This document shows, in pieces, positions 1 through 8,023 of a stretch of 12,000 nucleotides of DNA. The translations under genes and the position numbers were made by a program. The DNA comes from Glandiceps talaboti (lineage: Eukaryota > Hemichordata > Enteropneusta > Spengelidae): contig NC_135549.1 in assembly GCF_964340395.1 (NCBI RefSeq), positions 23,185,342 to 23,197,341 of the forward strand, in the 5' to 3' direction. Numbering within the stretch: position 1 is the first letter of the stretch; every line of letters starts with the position of its first letter. Under the pieces are notes generated by a model that was not told the origin of the DNA, searched no databases, and worked only from the letters and a program-made list of their open reading frames with translations.

Positions 1-767
1 AACAACACAAGCGACGTCCCTTCGCGCAATGCATCTCGGAACCGGAAAATCGACTTTTGCATATACAAGACGACCAAACCAAGTTTCAGGAGGCTATGGA
101 GATTAGGACAATATAAACGTTTATGATACTTATTAAATTGTAAGTGGGTTCAATTGTGTCGATAGCTTCAAATCCAGTTTTGGAAATCCCGACACCTGCA
201 GAAAGTACTCGAAAAGAATAGAGACTGTAGGGTTGGCGGAATTTGTTTGAGCAAAACAACCGCAGAATAATACGACCCACGGTTAAGCTTATACCAGGAT
301 TGTCCAGTAATGAAGCCTTAGAATAAAGCTTAATAATCACAGAACGCACAGACAATAACATAATCTGAACATGGTCTCGTGAGAGCTATAAATAACCCTA
401 TTAACACCCGCTATAACCTTAAACGATATACGGTGAGGATCTTTAGGACGAGTATGCCAATTGTGTTTAGCTTACTCTGTATTCAGATCACTATCAAACC
501 CGTTATGACCATAAGAGCGATACTACTGTGTAGAATATGACAACCTGTTATGACAGGAAAGTGTTTTTGTGTTGTATTTAGGAAGAAACAGAAACCCAGT
601 GTTAAGCCTAACCTACGGCCGACATCGCGCCATGCATGGTTGGTTAGAGGGTTGTACGATCCAAAATTTTAAAAACCTAAGGCGGAGAAATACAAAATAA
701 AAACCATTTAAAATATCCTGCAACGTCATTTCTGTTTAGGAATTCGAACGATCTCACAGACACAAAC
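1..767. other. 5' flank and untranslated region of gene A
   Basis: I found no coding exon here that I can support. The longest frame (minus strand, 361-86) lacks recognisable motifs and splice signals. The stretch should hold the promoter and 5' UTR of gene A, but no transcription start can be fixed from the sequence. Confidence 0.4.
387..394 (+). promoter_or_regulatory. Possible TATA box (TATAAATA) for gene A
   Basis: This is a full TATAAATA match about 375 bp before the start codon. It would imply a transcription start near 417 and a 5' UTR of about 350 nt. In AT-rich DNA such matches are common, so support is weak. Confidence 0.2.
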
Positions 768-804
768 ATGATTCCAAAGGCTCTGTTCTGTGTGTTCCTG
801 ATAG
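768..804 (+). CDS. Gene A exon 1: signal-peptide start
   Basis: The exon encodes 12 residues, MIPKALFCVFLI, plus the first base of codon 13, and ends at a strong G|GTAAGT donor (phase 1). The start codon has A at -3. The reading frame runs through the donor for some distance as an intronic artefact. A near-copy of the 3' half of this exon, with only synonymous changes, occurs at 9330-9347, which supports it being coding. Confidence 0.7.
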
Positions 805-3800
805 GTAAGTCTAACTTACTGTGTGAAAATTTCCGTAAAAATACTCGTTATTACATAAAAAGAAACGGGAGTAGAATAGTCTTTCACTTGATTTTCTTTT
901 TTGTTTTTGTTGATTTTCATTTTTTTTCTTTTTGTACCATCTTAGATGATAGAAATACAGTATGGAAAGGACAGTCCTATGAAATTGAAAGAAATAGTTT
1001 TTTTTTCTGTTTTGAATAGCCAAGTGGTTTATCTTTTTACATGAAGCATTGAGTAAAATAGAATTGTGTTTATTTTGGTTTGTCTTTTGTATTTCTATAG
1101 GCTGTATTTATTTATGACTAGTCGGTCTTTGGTTAAGTTATGTTCTTGACAAGTGAAGTAGCTTCGAATGGAGTGTGCAGTAATGTGTAGATAGGTTTGC
1201 TGTAAAAATGGGTTGAATTATTTATATCTTAGATCAAGAGTTAATGCGGAATACATTGAGATTGATTGATTGATTGAGACCATTTACATACATGGTTCCA
1301 AAGAGCTTCATCGCCTCATGAGATATAATATGAACTCAAGTTATTTTATCACAAGCGGGAAATGTTCCGTTGTCCAAAGAAAAGGCAATCGAGTCTAGAC
1401 GAAATATTTCGACATGGTAACATTTCCTGCTTTTGATGAAATAATCTTGATATATATTTATATAAATGTCTTATCAAGCGGGTACACACATTTCGGCTAA
1501 TTTTGGTAATGTCATTTCTGTATGTCTACAGCAAGGACAGGCGTGAGGTGTTGGGGGGGGGGAAGGGTGCGCGAAAGGATGAACTTTATGTATAGCTTCA
1601 AATTATCGAGAAAGTCCGTATTGACCATGTTTAATTGTATAAGTTTTACTCGAGTAGATCATTTTCCACCATTTTCTTAAAACTAACATTACAGCAAAGA
1701 AGCATGTGTGCCAACTCATTATAAAGAAATAAATTAGTAGATACATTACTACAATCATAGACGTACGCTTCAATATACAGTCGCTTATAATAAATCTACG
1801 TCTATTAAATTTGCCACAAGTTGAGATTATAAACTTTTTTTACTATGAACATTCTTACCCAAGACCTCAGTTAGACTATTCAAGTTACCTTCAATGACAC
1901 TGAAATCGTCACATTGTGTTGTTAGCACAGTTGATGATGTAATAGGGGGTCTCTGGACATTTTTAGTGTACGTGCTAAATGTTGTCATGACATCATTTAT
2001 ATCACAGTAGCGTACCTTTGAATTCTGCCAATAGCAAGTGATGGCTAAGTAGAATACTAGACCTACAGACATTTTTATGTAGAAATAAATACCCTCAAAA
2101 AATGTAGAAATAAATACCCTCAAAAAATGTAGAACTCAGCTAATATCCGCCTTTAAATGAATACGTTGAAAATGCAATGTAAGGCCTTTTTTCACTCACT
2201 TTGATGTCTTTTATAAACACCGCACACTTGAGATAGGGGTAAACAAGAAATACCAAGTTACCAAACACACTTTGTTATGTATACGTACAAACAAAGTTGG
2301 ACAGAACTCATCTATAGCAGGCTGTGGTAATAGCCATAGGCATACGTGAAGTGAACCCTTTATATTGTGTTAGAGATTTGCTAGGTTGACCATTGCAAGG
2401 CTCCAAGGAATGGATTATTCTACATGAGATCAGTAACATATCTTACGGATTGGAAATACGTAAACGTATACAATTACAAAAAATAACGTACTTTACTAAA
2501 ACATTCTAACAAATAGTCTTTGAAAGAATAAATACAAGTAAGCTTTGCCTGACGAATTTCATTTCATTTCACTTTTTTGTTGAATATGAGTACTTGACAC
2601 GGAACTGTAGAGGGCAGTCGATTGGGCATGCCTCCGCCAATACTTAGCATGTTTATGCTTGTAATGCCACGTTCGATAACAATTAGTCTTGTTTGCCTGC
2701 AATTCAACTGGTGTCTCCGTTCACAACTTTACAATTTAATTAAAATGCAATTTAATTAACTTCAAGGCGTTCCATCCATATTTTGTTCTTATGACTAAAA
2801 AAATGTCAACTTAATTAAATACAGACACAGTTTAATTAAACAACTATGTGAGTCCCACTTATTATGCTCAGGGTCGATTTAATTAAACAACTATGTGAGT
2901 CCCACTTATTATGCTCAGGGTCGATTTAATTAAACAACTATGTGAGTCCCACTTATTATGCACAGGGTCAATTTAATTAAACAACTATGTGAGTCCCACT
3001 TATTATGCTCAGGGTCGATTTAATTAAACAACTATGTGAGTCCCACTTATTATGCACAGGGTCGATTTAATTAAACAACTATGTGAGTCCCACTTATTAT
3101 GCTCAGGGTCGATTTAATTAAACAACTATGTGAGTCTCACTTATTATGCACAGGGTCGATTTAATTAAACAACTATGTGAGTCCCACTTTATTATGCACA
3201 GGGTCGATTTAATTAAACAACTATGTGAGTCCCACTTATTATGCACAGGGTCGATTTAATTAAACAACTATGTGAGTCCCACTTTATTATGCTCAGGGTC
3301 GATTTAATTAAACAACTATGTGAGTCCCACTTTATTATGCTCAGGGTCGATTTAATTAAACAACTATGTGAGTCCCACTTATTATGCACAGGGTCGATTT
3401 AATTAAACAACTATGTGAGTCCCACTTATTATGCTCAGGGTCGATTTAATTAAACAACTATGTGAGTCCCACTTATTATGCTCAGGGTCGATTTAATTAA
3501 ACAACTATGTGAGTCCCACTTATTATGCACAGGGTCGATTTAATTAAACAACTATGTGAGTCCCACTTATTATGCACAGGGTCGATTTAATTAAACAACT
3601 ATGTGAGTCCCACTTATTATGCTCAGGGTCGATTTAATTAAACAACTATGTGAGTCCCACTTATTATGCTCAGGGTCGATTTAATTAAACAACTATGTGA
3701 GTCCCACTTATTATGCTCAGGGTCGATTTAATTAAACAACTATGTGAGTCTCACTTTATTATGCTCAGGGTCGATTTAATTAAAACACATGAAAGAGATA

Positions 3801-5788
3801 GTTGTTACATTCCATTCATAATGTGTTCCAATAAATAAAAAAAGCGTCGATTTGATTAAACATACAATTAACTGTTCTGTGTGTGTGCGACCCGCGAGAT
3901 TTGTAAGTTAATCTGTAAAAGGGTCAATATTTTAATTAACTACAGGGTATCATGCCGTAATGTTTTGTCATGAGTTAAATAACGTCGGATCGGATTTGTT
4001 CAAATAGTTTAAATCTATACAGAAGACAATTTTGGTTGGTTAAATACCATAGACGTTACGCAAAAAAATAATTATTTGAAAGTTTAAGCACACTGTGTCA
4101 TTTTTATTCTCGTTGAGACTTAATTTATAGTATACATATTTGTTCATCTTTAGCCATTTTCCTCGACTGCTGCAAGAGCCAGAGTCAAGACTCGGACTGT
4201 CCGTCCTCATTGGCGGAATTTCCAACGTGGATAGTAAATGTAGCCTCTGTATGCCTTGGACCCGTGGTGTCAAGACTACGTAAGCATCGACTCGAAGATC
4301 GTGATGGAACAAACTGCGGGTATATTTTGTTTAAATTTTAAATGTATCTCTCTAGCTAAATTTCTTCCGTCAGGTCGCAGACTTGAAGTGCGCGCCTCTT
4401 GCACGTAAAAACTGTTTTAAGAAATCTTTTATACCACGAGCTGTTGCCATTTTAAATTCAGAGTTTTAATTGTGTGTGATTAGAATTGTATTTTATAGAG
4501 CTTTTACATTATGTGATATTTGATTGACGTATGCTTTTGTATATATGTCTTTGTGATGCTTGTGGTTTTCGGACCTGTGATGCCAAAAGGAAATTTTCTA
4601 TATGTTTTTAACAAATGGACAATAAAGATTATCATTATTAATAGCATAACCTTAGTCATGATTCTTGGAAAATAAACATTGCCTTTCATGTATGGGACTG
4701 AACATTCCATTTCTTGTCAATAGTAGGGACCCTGCAATTCAACATAAAGATTGTATTCTATTCATTCGATTCACGGTCAAATAATCGACCACAATATTTC
4801 TTCCTTTCACAGTGATATGTTCCAACAGTGTGGTGAATGCATTGGCTCTATGGGCAATGCTTGTACTTCTGATCAAACTACGTCTCATTTGGAGATGGCC
4901 ATTTCGGAAACGATTGATCATTTACAGGGGGCGCCGAGTGCTTTGAGAACTATAATATGTGACGGGGAGTCCATAGACGTGATGGGACAGAATGGCTTTC
5001 TCAGCTGGGATATAATTGGATGTGATTCTGCTGATGTGAATTCAGCCGTCATGAGCTGCTCCACTGATTTCCTCCCGATTTTTACAAACGACCCACTTGA
5101 TGCCCAATTGTGCAAGTAAGTAAAACACACTGTACATGAACTTCTCTGGAGACTTGGCATACATCGATTTACTGAGAACTATGCATTTTACAGTGTATAC
5201 ATAGCTGATACGTTATTTGCTATCAGTTTTGTATCTCAGTGGTAGATGGAAAGACCTGCAGGAAAATACTACTTCACCGTACCGATACCGTACTTGCTGA
5301 GCTTCTCAAACCTTTTTTTTATAACTTGATATACATATAGTTTCACTTGTAAACGTACCTTGGAATTTAAGTCAGTACAATTATATTCAATTGTTGAATT
5401 AGTAAATACAGCAAAACGATTCACTGTGACCTTGTATATTATCATACCATGCACCAGCCATTTAGAACTGGGGCGTATACACGGCATTGGGTTTGGGTCA
5501 TCCTTCACGGGGAAGGGGGAGGGGGGGGGGGCTGGACAGAAATTGCGGGCCAAGAAAAAATTGAGGGTTCAAATGGGGGGGGGGGGCATGAAAATTCTGA
5601 TGGTTTGAAAGGGGGGGGGGTCCGAAATATTTTGCTCAAGATTTGAACCAAAATAAACCTCAGGAGCGGTCGTTTACCTAGTAAAGGAGACAATCTATCG
5701 CGGCTTCGCCGCAAGACCATCTTAAACCGATATTCAGTGAAAAGTTGGGTGACAGCCATGCGAATGTATTTGTGTATGCCTTCCTCTA

Positions 5789-5826
<38 letters not shown>

Positions 5827-6614
5827 ACCCCCTCCCACGCCCTCCCCACTAGCTATCATGGCGATGATGTTTCCGCCCAGAAACAAGATTTAAAGATAAA
5901 ACCGGGCCTGCTAACTAAGTATCTCCAAGTACAGCCCAATGTGAGACCTTTTTTTTCGCAAAGCCCACATATAGTGTAAAGAAATCTCTCATTGTTATGT
6001 ATGGACGCTGAAGTTGATTTCCCCTGTTAGTATAATCACAGACAAGTAAGAAGGTTTCTATGTACAACTATCTGTTTTCTGTGCTTATAATGATGACATA
6101 TGATTAGATTGCTAAGATATAACAGTATTTTTGGAATTTGACGGGAATTACTTTTTCTCGTACATTGTATATTGACTTTGGACAGTACGCAGGAGTCACT
6201 TTTTTGCCGAGACTCACAAACATGAAATTTAGGTTTACATTTGAAATGTGTATCAATTGAAACAGCAAAATGATTATCAACTAACGCATTGATGGCTATT
6301 TCTTTTATTACAGTGTGTTCGACGACATGGTTGCTTGCGAGGTGAGAACCGTCATAGAATCGGACATTTGTACAAGATTGGACCCGGAATTAATCCGAAT
6401 GTCGGCGAAACTAAGAAGTGATTTAAACATCTTTTGCAGTGAAGACAACGACGACGACGACAATGATGGAGTGACCCCGACTTCGGCTGTTAAGTCAAGG
6501 CCCTACATTACAGACAGTCGAAGCGACGAGGACGACTCGTCCGCTCGTGATCTGAAGATATCGATATTCGGATCCATATTCTCCATTTTCTTTAGTATTT
6601 TAAGTATGGCATGA
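768..6614 (+). CDS. Five-exon gene for a predicted secreted, GPI-anchored protein with two six-cysteine modules (unrecognised family)
   Basis: I joined 768-804, 4154-4279, 4356-4404, 4813-5115 and 6314-6614 (816 nt, 271 residues plus stop). Residues 1 to about 23 form a signal peptide with hydrophobic core ALFCVFLIAIFL. Module 1 has cysteines 28, 46, 70, 77, 80, 88 and 120. Module 2 has cysteines 141, 153, 171, 180, 191 and 213. Shared landmarks are a VN-x-A stretch before the second cysteine (VNVASVC, VNSAVMSC), FLP between the second and third, and a Phe three or four residues after the third. Residues 214-251 are an Asp/Glu/Ser stalk with four consecutive Asp. Residues 252-271 are a hydrophobic tail ending at the stop, typical of a GPI signal with a likely attachment site among Ser240-Ser248. 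I see no enzyme motif and no N-glycosylation sequon. The start has A at -3. The function is unknown; a cell-surface or defence role is only a guess. The exon model is an inference from splice sites and frame, without transcript evidence. Confidence 0.72.
1336..1450. repeat. Imperfect foldback: arms 1336-1379 and 1406-1450
   Basis: The two arms of about 44 bp are inverted copies at roughly 80% identity around a 26-nt spacer. The best-matched core is the left-arm AAGCGGGAAATGTT against the right-arm AACATTTCCTGCTT. A third partial direct copy of the TTATCAAGCGGG core follows at about 1473-1484. It may be a small foldback element or a hairpin-forming transcript; I cannot tell which. Confidence 0.45.
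1553..1562 (+). repeat. Poly-G run (10 G)
   Basis: Ten consecutive G bases lie in intron 1, a homopolymer likely to vary in length. Confidence 0.9.
1859..2072 (-). CDS. Candidate antisense first exon: short secreted-protein start inside intron 1 of gene A
   Basis: On the minus strand an ATG at 2072-2070 opens 71 codons beginning MSVGLVFYLAITCYWQ, a signal-peptide-like start. They end at a strong G|GTAAGA donor (phase 1; GT at 1858-1857). The mature part has two cysteines, RYCDIND and TTQCDDF. The spacing of TTQCDDF (Cys, two residues, Phe at +3) recalls LCNVF of gene A module 2, but the next cysteine is replaced and the likeness is weak. No following minus-strand exon was identified down to base 1, so this could be a gene leaving the window, an exon relic or chance. 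Confidence 0.28.
2077..2132. repeat. 25-bp tandem duplication (about 2.2 copies)
   Basis: The units start at 2077, 2102 and 2127, each beginning ATGTAGA and containing ATACCCTC; the third copy is cut short. The two full copies are identical, so the duplication is recent or gene-converted. It lies just upstream of the candidate antisense start codon. Confidence 0.85.
2735..2830. repeat. Degenerate TTAATTAA motifs left of the minisatellite
   Basis: TTAATTAA occurs at 2736-2743, 2752-2759 and 2811-2818 without the rest of the repeat unit. They may be decayed monomers or the seed region from which the array expanded. Confidence 0.5.
2831..3784. repeat. Minisatellite: 20 units of 47/48 bp built on the palindrome TTTAATTAAA
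   Basis: Unit starts are 2831, 2878, 2925, 2972, 3019, 3066, 3113, 3160, 3208, 3255, 3303, 3351, 3398, 3445, 3492, 3539, 3586, 3633, 3680 and 3727, with a partial unit at 3775. Sixteen units are 47 bp and four (starting 3160, 3255, 3303, 3727) are 48 bp owing to an extra T in CACTTTATT. Each unit contains TTTAATTAAA, CTATGTGAGTC, TTATTATG and CAGGGTCGA. The units are nearly identical; variants are GCTCAGG/GCACAGG, one C-to-T change (units at 3113 and 3727) and one G-to-A change (GGGTCAA, unit at 2925). The period is not a multiple of three and no frame stays open, so it is not coding. It lies in intron 1 of gene A. Confidence 0.95.
3785..3945. repeat. Decayed unit remnants right of the minisatellite
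   Basis: CGTCGATTTGATTAAAC (3846-3861) and GGGTCAATATTTTAATTAAC (3921-3940) resemble the GGGTCGATTTAATTAAAC junction of the array with point changes and small insertions. The sequence between them is unrelated to the unit. Confidence 0.5.
4154..4279 (+). CDS. Gene A exon 2: end of signal peptide, first two module-1 cysteines
   Basis: The acceptor is a T-rich stretch ending ATCTTTAG and the donor is C|GTAAGC. In the frame set by exon 1 (phase 1) it encodes residues 13-54 with no stop, including the segment around Cys28 and Cys46. The VNVASVC stretch matches VNSAVMSC of module 2 in exon 4. The exon leaves one base (phase 1). Of the other two frames, one has an internal stop and the other would need a phase-2 donor upstream. 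Confidence 0.68.
4280..4355 (+). other. Intron 2 of gene A (76 bp, phase 1)
   Basis: This very short intron begins GTAAGC and ends in a CT-rich TCTCTCTAG tract. It contains nothing else. Confidence 0.55.
4356..4404 (+). CDS. Gene A exon 3: 49-nt micro-exon ending at the third cysteine of module 1
   Basis: The acceptor is ATCTCTCTAG and the donor is C|GTAAAA. It is the only segment I found between exons 2 and 4 that converts phase 1 to phase 2. It encodes residues 56-70, KFLPSGRRLEVRASC, which matches the FLP...LC stretch of module 2 (residues 157-171). A second possible acceptor at CCGTCAG, 19 bases downstream, also keeps frame but would lose the FLP motif. Intron 2 before it is only 76 bp. 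Confidence 0.6.
4500..4645 (+). mobile_element. Possible 3' tail of a non-LTR retrotransposon in intron 3
   Basis: The segment ends with GGACAATAAAGATTATCATT followed by a short ATT-type tail. An AATAAA signal directly followed by simple ATT repeats is the usual 3' end of some LINE families. No reverse transcriptase remains and no target duplication was found. Intron 3 (4405-4812) otherwise shows nothing notable. Confidence 0.28.
4813..5115 (+). CDS. Gene A exon 4: rest of module 1 and first half of module 2
   Basis: The acceptor is TTTCTTCCTTTCACAG and the donor is GTAAGT. The exon is symmetrical (phase 2 to phase 2, 303 nt, 101 codons) and encodes residues 71-171. It carries cysteines 77, 80, 88 and 120 of module 1 and 141, 153 and 171 of module 2. 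It begins immediately after the third cysteine of module 1 and ends immediately after the third cysteine of module 2, so it equals one complete repeat unit in shifted register. Confidence 0.78.
5515..5620 (+). repeat. Cluster of G-tracts with quadruplex potential
   Basis: G runs lie at 5515-5519, 5521-5531, 5575-5586 and 5611-5620, separated by A-rich spacers. It looks like a degenerate repeat with short AAAATT / TTTGAAA phrases between G-tracts. The G-rich strand is the coding strand of gene A. Confidence 0.75.
5700..5712. repeat. Small perfect hairpin GCGGC-TTC-GCCGC
   Basis: A five-base GC stem with a three-base loop lies in otherwise AT-rich intron 4. Its role is unknown; it may be part of an old repeat. 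Confidence 0.5.
5789..5826 (+). repeat. (TCTG)n microsatellite
   Basis: About nine uninterrupted TCTG units lie in intron 4. The frames through it (Leu-Ser-Val-Cys or its antisense) are artefacts of the repeat. Confidence 0.95.
6314..6614 (+). CDS. Gene A exon 5: end of module 2, acidic stalk, GPI-type tail and stop
   Basis: The acceptor is TTTCTTTTATTACAG. Joining in phase 2 makes an Asn codon (AA+T) followed by VFDDMVAC. It encodes residues 172-271 and ends in TGA at 6612-6614. The order is module-2 cysteines 180, 191 and 213, then an acidic and Ser-rich linker (about 215-251), then the hydrophobic segment ISIFGSIFSIFFSILSMA. The tail has no basic residues after it, which favours a GPI signal over a transmembrane helix with a cytoplasmic tail. 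Confidence 0.78.
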
Positions 6615-6905
6615 TTGATTTAAAACTAGTAAAATGGCGTTGTCAGTTGTAAAGTGATCACGTCGTTTATTGATATGTATAGTTTGCTTATATGACTATT
6701 CAAGTCGGACTGGTAGTGTGGTTTTACATATTTTAGTCTGTGTTTTCCTCAATTTCTTTACAAGCTGTAAGCTGCACTACATACTACATGTAGTTGTAAC
6801 CGGAACAGTTTTTGAAACTGTTTATGATGACTTACTCGCGTAATATCGTACACCCTGAGATCATCTGTGAGTAACCGTATGCACTGTGTACCTGTACACA
6901 CAAAC
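6615..6905 (+). other. 3' flank / likely 3' UTR of gene A
   Basis: This is AT-rich sequence with no coding frame. There is no AATAAA within 300 bp of the stop, so either a variant signal is used or the 3' UTR extends through the transposon-like element. Confidence 0.4.
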
Positions 6906-7200
6906 TGGTACAAAAATAATTCCAATCAAGTTGATTTTTCGGTCCGCACCCAAAAAATCAGCCCATAGTGCAATCATGATTTCATTCTATTACTTTAATA
7001 CTAAAATCGACATCCAATTAACACGTACAGTGTCTAATTCTTTGTATTACAATTTGCTGTGAATACATTGTTGGTTGCCTGACTCCAAATACAGCTAGTG
7101 CAGCTTTTATAATACAAGTTGTAGTTGTTGGTGAATATTGTAGATACGATTGTTGTTACAATCTATCCCTAGTAGATATGCCATCTTCGAAACACAATGT

Positions 7201-7266
7201 GAATCACACTATAATACCCTGCCACTCTCTCTTGAATCACACTATAATACCCTGCCACTCTCTCTT
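7201..7266. repeat. Perfect 33-bp tandem duplication
   Basis: Two identical adjacent 33-bp units begin GAATCACACTATAATACC and end CTCTCTCTT. They lie inside the inverted-repeat element. Confidence 0.95.
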
Positions 7267-7661
7267 GCCATTTTGACCTACAGTCATTCTGTGATTTAGG
7301 TATCTCCTAATACTATCACGAGCTGGTATTGTTGCATAATTATCATCATTATTATATTTCAACATTTGGCAATTTCATTCGTTTTCCAAAATATTTTTAA
7401 CTTACCTTTAGGAAACTACCAATGGAGAAATAATTCAAATCTTTTCTCGCCGGGTTCACTGAGAAAGCTGTTTACCTTGACATGTTGTGACCAGAGAGAG
7501 CCAACAACAACACAAACATACCCGGGTCCGGCCTTTAGGCATGTGTAACCATCATTCTCGGTAATCATGTTATTCTTGTCATTGCTAGCTCTTTAAAATT
7601 CCAGAGTTTTCACTAATTATTTGAAATACCGTAAACGATGAATGAATCGTTCAAAGCTGCT

Positions 7662-7718
7662 AAACAAACAAACAAACAAACAAACAAACAAACAAACAAA
7701 CAAACAAACAAACAAACA
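7662..7718 (+). repeat. (AAAC)n microsatellite
   Basis: About fourteen AAAC units lie directly inside the right inverted repeat of the element, then a short CAG run (7718-7726). Confidence 0.95.
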
Positions 7719-8023
7719 GCAGCAGCAATACATTCACTGAAAATTGTAATACATGTATTACCAATAATTAGACGTTGGACATGTTGATTAATTATTTAAT
7801 TATTACAATAGCAGCACGAAATCGTGATCACACTGGGGTGTCGATTTTTGGGTGCGGACCTAAAAAACAATTTGATAGGATTTATTGTACCATACTAATA
7901 TCATCAAACACAATTACCCATAAGTGATTCAATGCTAGTTCATGGTATACGATATTACGATATATCAACAAAATAGAGGGCGTGGTACACAATGGTAATG
8001 TAATTTAGCGTGTGTTTGTGTTC

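Larger units (their letters stand above)
805..4153 (+). other. Intron 1 of gene A (3,349 bp, phase 1)
   Basis: The intron is bounded by GTAAGT and a T-rich tract ending TAG. From 805 to about 1330 and from 2130 to 2730 I see only AT-rich non-coding DNA, apart from a short GATT repeat (1260-1277). The rest holds a foldback (1336-1450), a possible antisense exon (1859-2072), a 25-bp duplication and the large minisatellite. Confidence 0.6.
5116..6313 (+). other. Intron 4 of gene A (1,198 bp, phase 2)
   Basis: The intron is bounded by GTAAGT and TTTTATTACAG. It contains the G-tract region and a TCTG repeat listed separately. Open frames across 5260-5980 are produced by these simple repeats and have no coding character. 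Confidence 0.65.
6906..7892. mobile_element. Non-autonomous element with long terminal inverted repeats (about 175 bp)
   Basis: The left end (6906-7077) and right end (7718-7892) are inverted copies. Both begin TGGTACAA (read inward), share GGTCCGCACCCAAAAA exactly near base 40, and share TATTACAATTT with GTGAAT further in. Small indels and substitutions separate the arms, so the element is old. The core of about 640 bp has no transposase, but contains a 33-bp tandem duplication and an AAAC repeat. No clear target-site duplication is visible. It resembles a long-TIR MITE or foldback element; the superfamily is not determined. Confidence 0.65.

Noticed and set aside
86-361. Minus-strand open frame of 91 codons
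   Set aside because: It has no recognisable motif, no signal peptide and no convincing splice sites. Composition looks like translated AT-rich non-coding DNA.
811-1023. Minus-strand frame rich in Lys, Phe and Tyr
   Set aside because: It is produced by poly-T and poly-A stretches in intron 1 and overlaps the plus-strand read-through of exon 1.
1101-1118. Acceptor TATTTCTATAG as exon 2 of gene A
   Set aside because: In phase 1 it reaches a stop after four codons; the 4154 exon continues the frame and carries the repeated module motifs.
1532-1680. Acceptor ending GTCTACAG with about 50 open codons
   Set aside because: The frame runs through a 10-G homopolymer and lacks the cysteine pattern and a donor.
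2831-3784. CRISPR-like reading of the regular array
   Set aside because: The units are directly adjacent with no unique spacers, and the context is an animal intron; it is a minisatellite.
4040-4312. Minus-strand frame over exon 2
   Set aside because: It is a shadow of the plus-strand exon, which has splice sites and homology to module 2.
4739-5160. Minus-strand frames over exon 4
   Set aside because: They are antisense shadows; the plus frame fits the splice phases and the cysteine modules.
5360-5979. Several overlapping open frames on both strands in intron 4
   Set aside because: They are generated by G-tracts and the TCTG repeat; low-complexity glycine, proline or Leu-Ser-Val-Cys runs only.
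7366-7548. Plus-strand frame within the inverted-repeat element, with an acceptor-like AACTTACCTTTAG
   Set aside because: No ATG start, no donor and no frame-compatible partner exon. Joined to gene A exon 4 it hits a stop after about seven codons.
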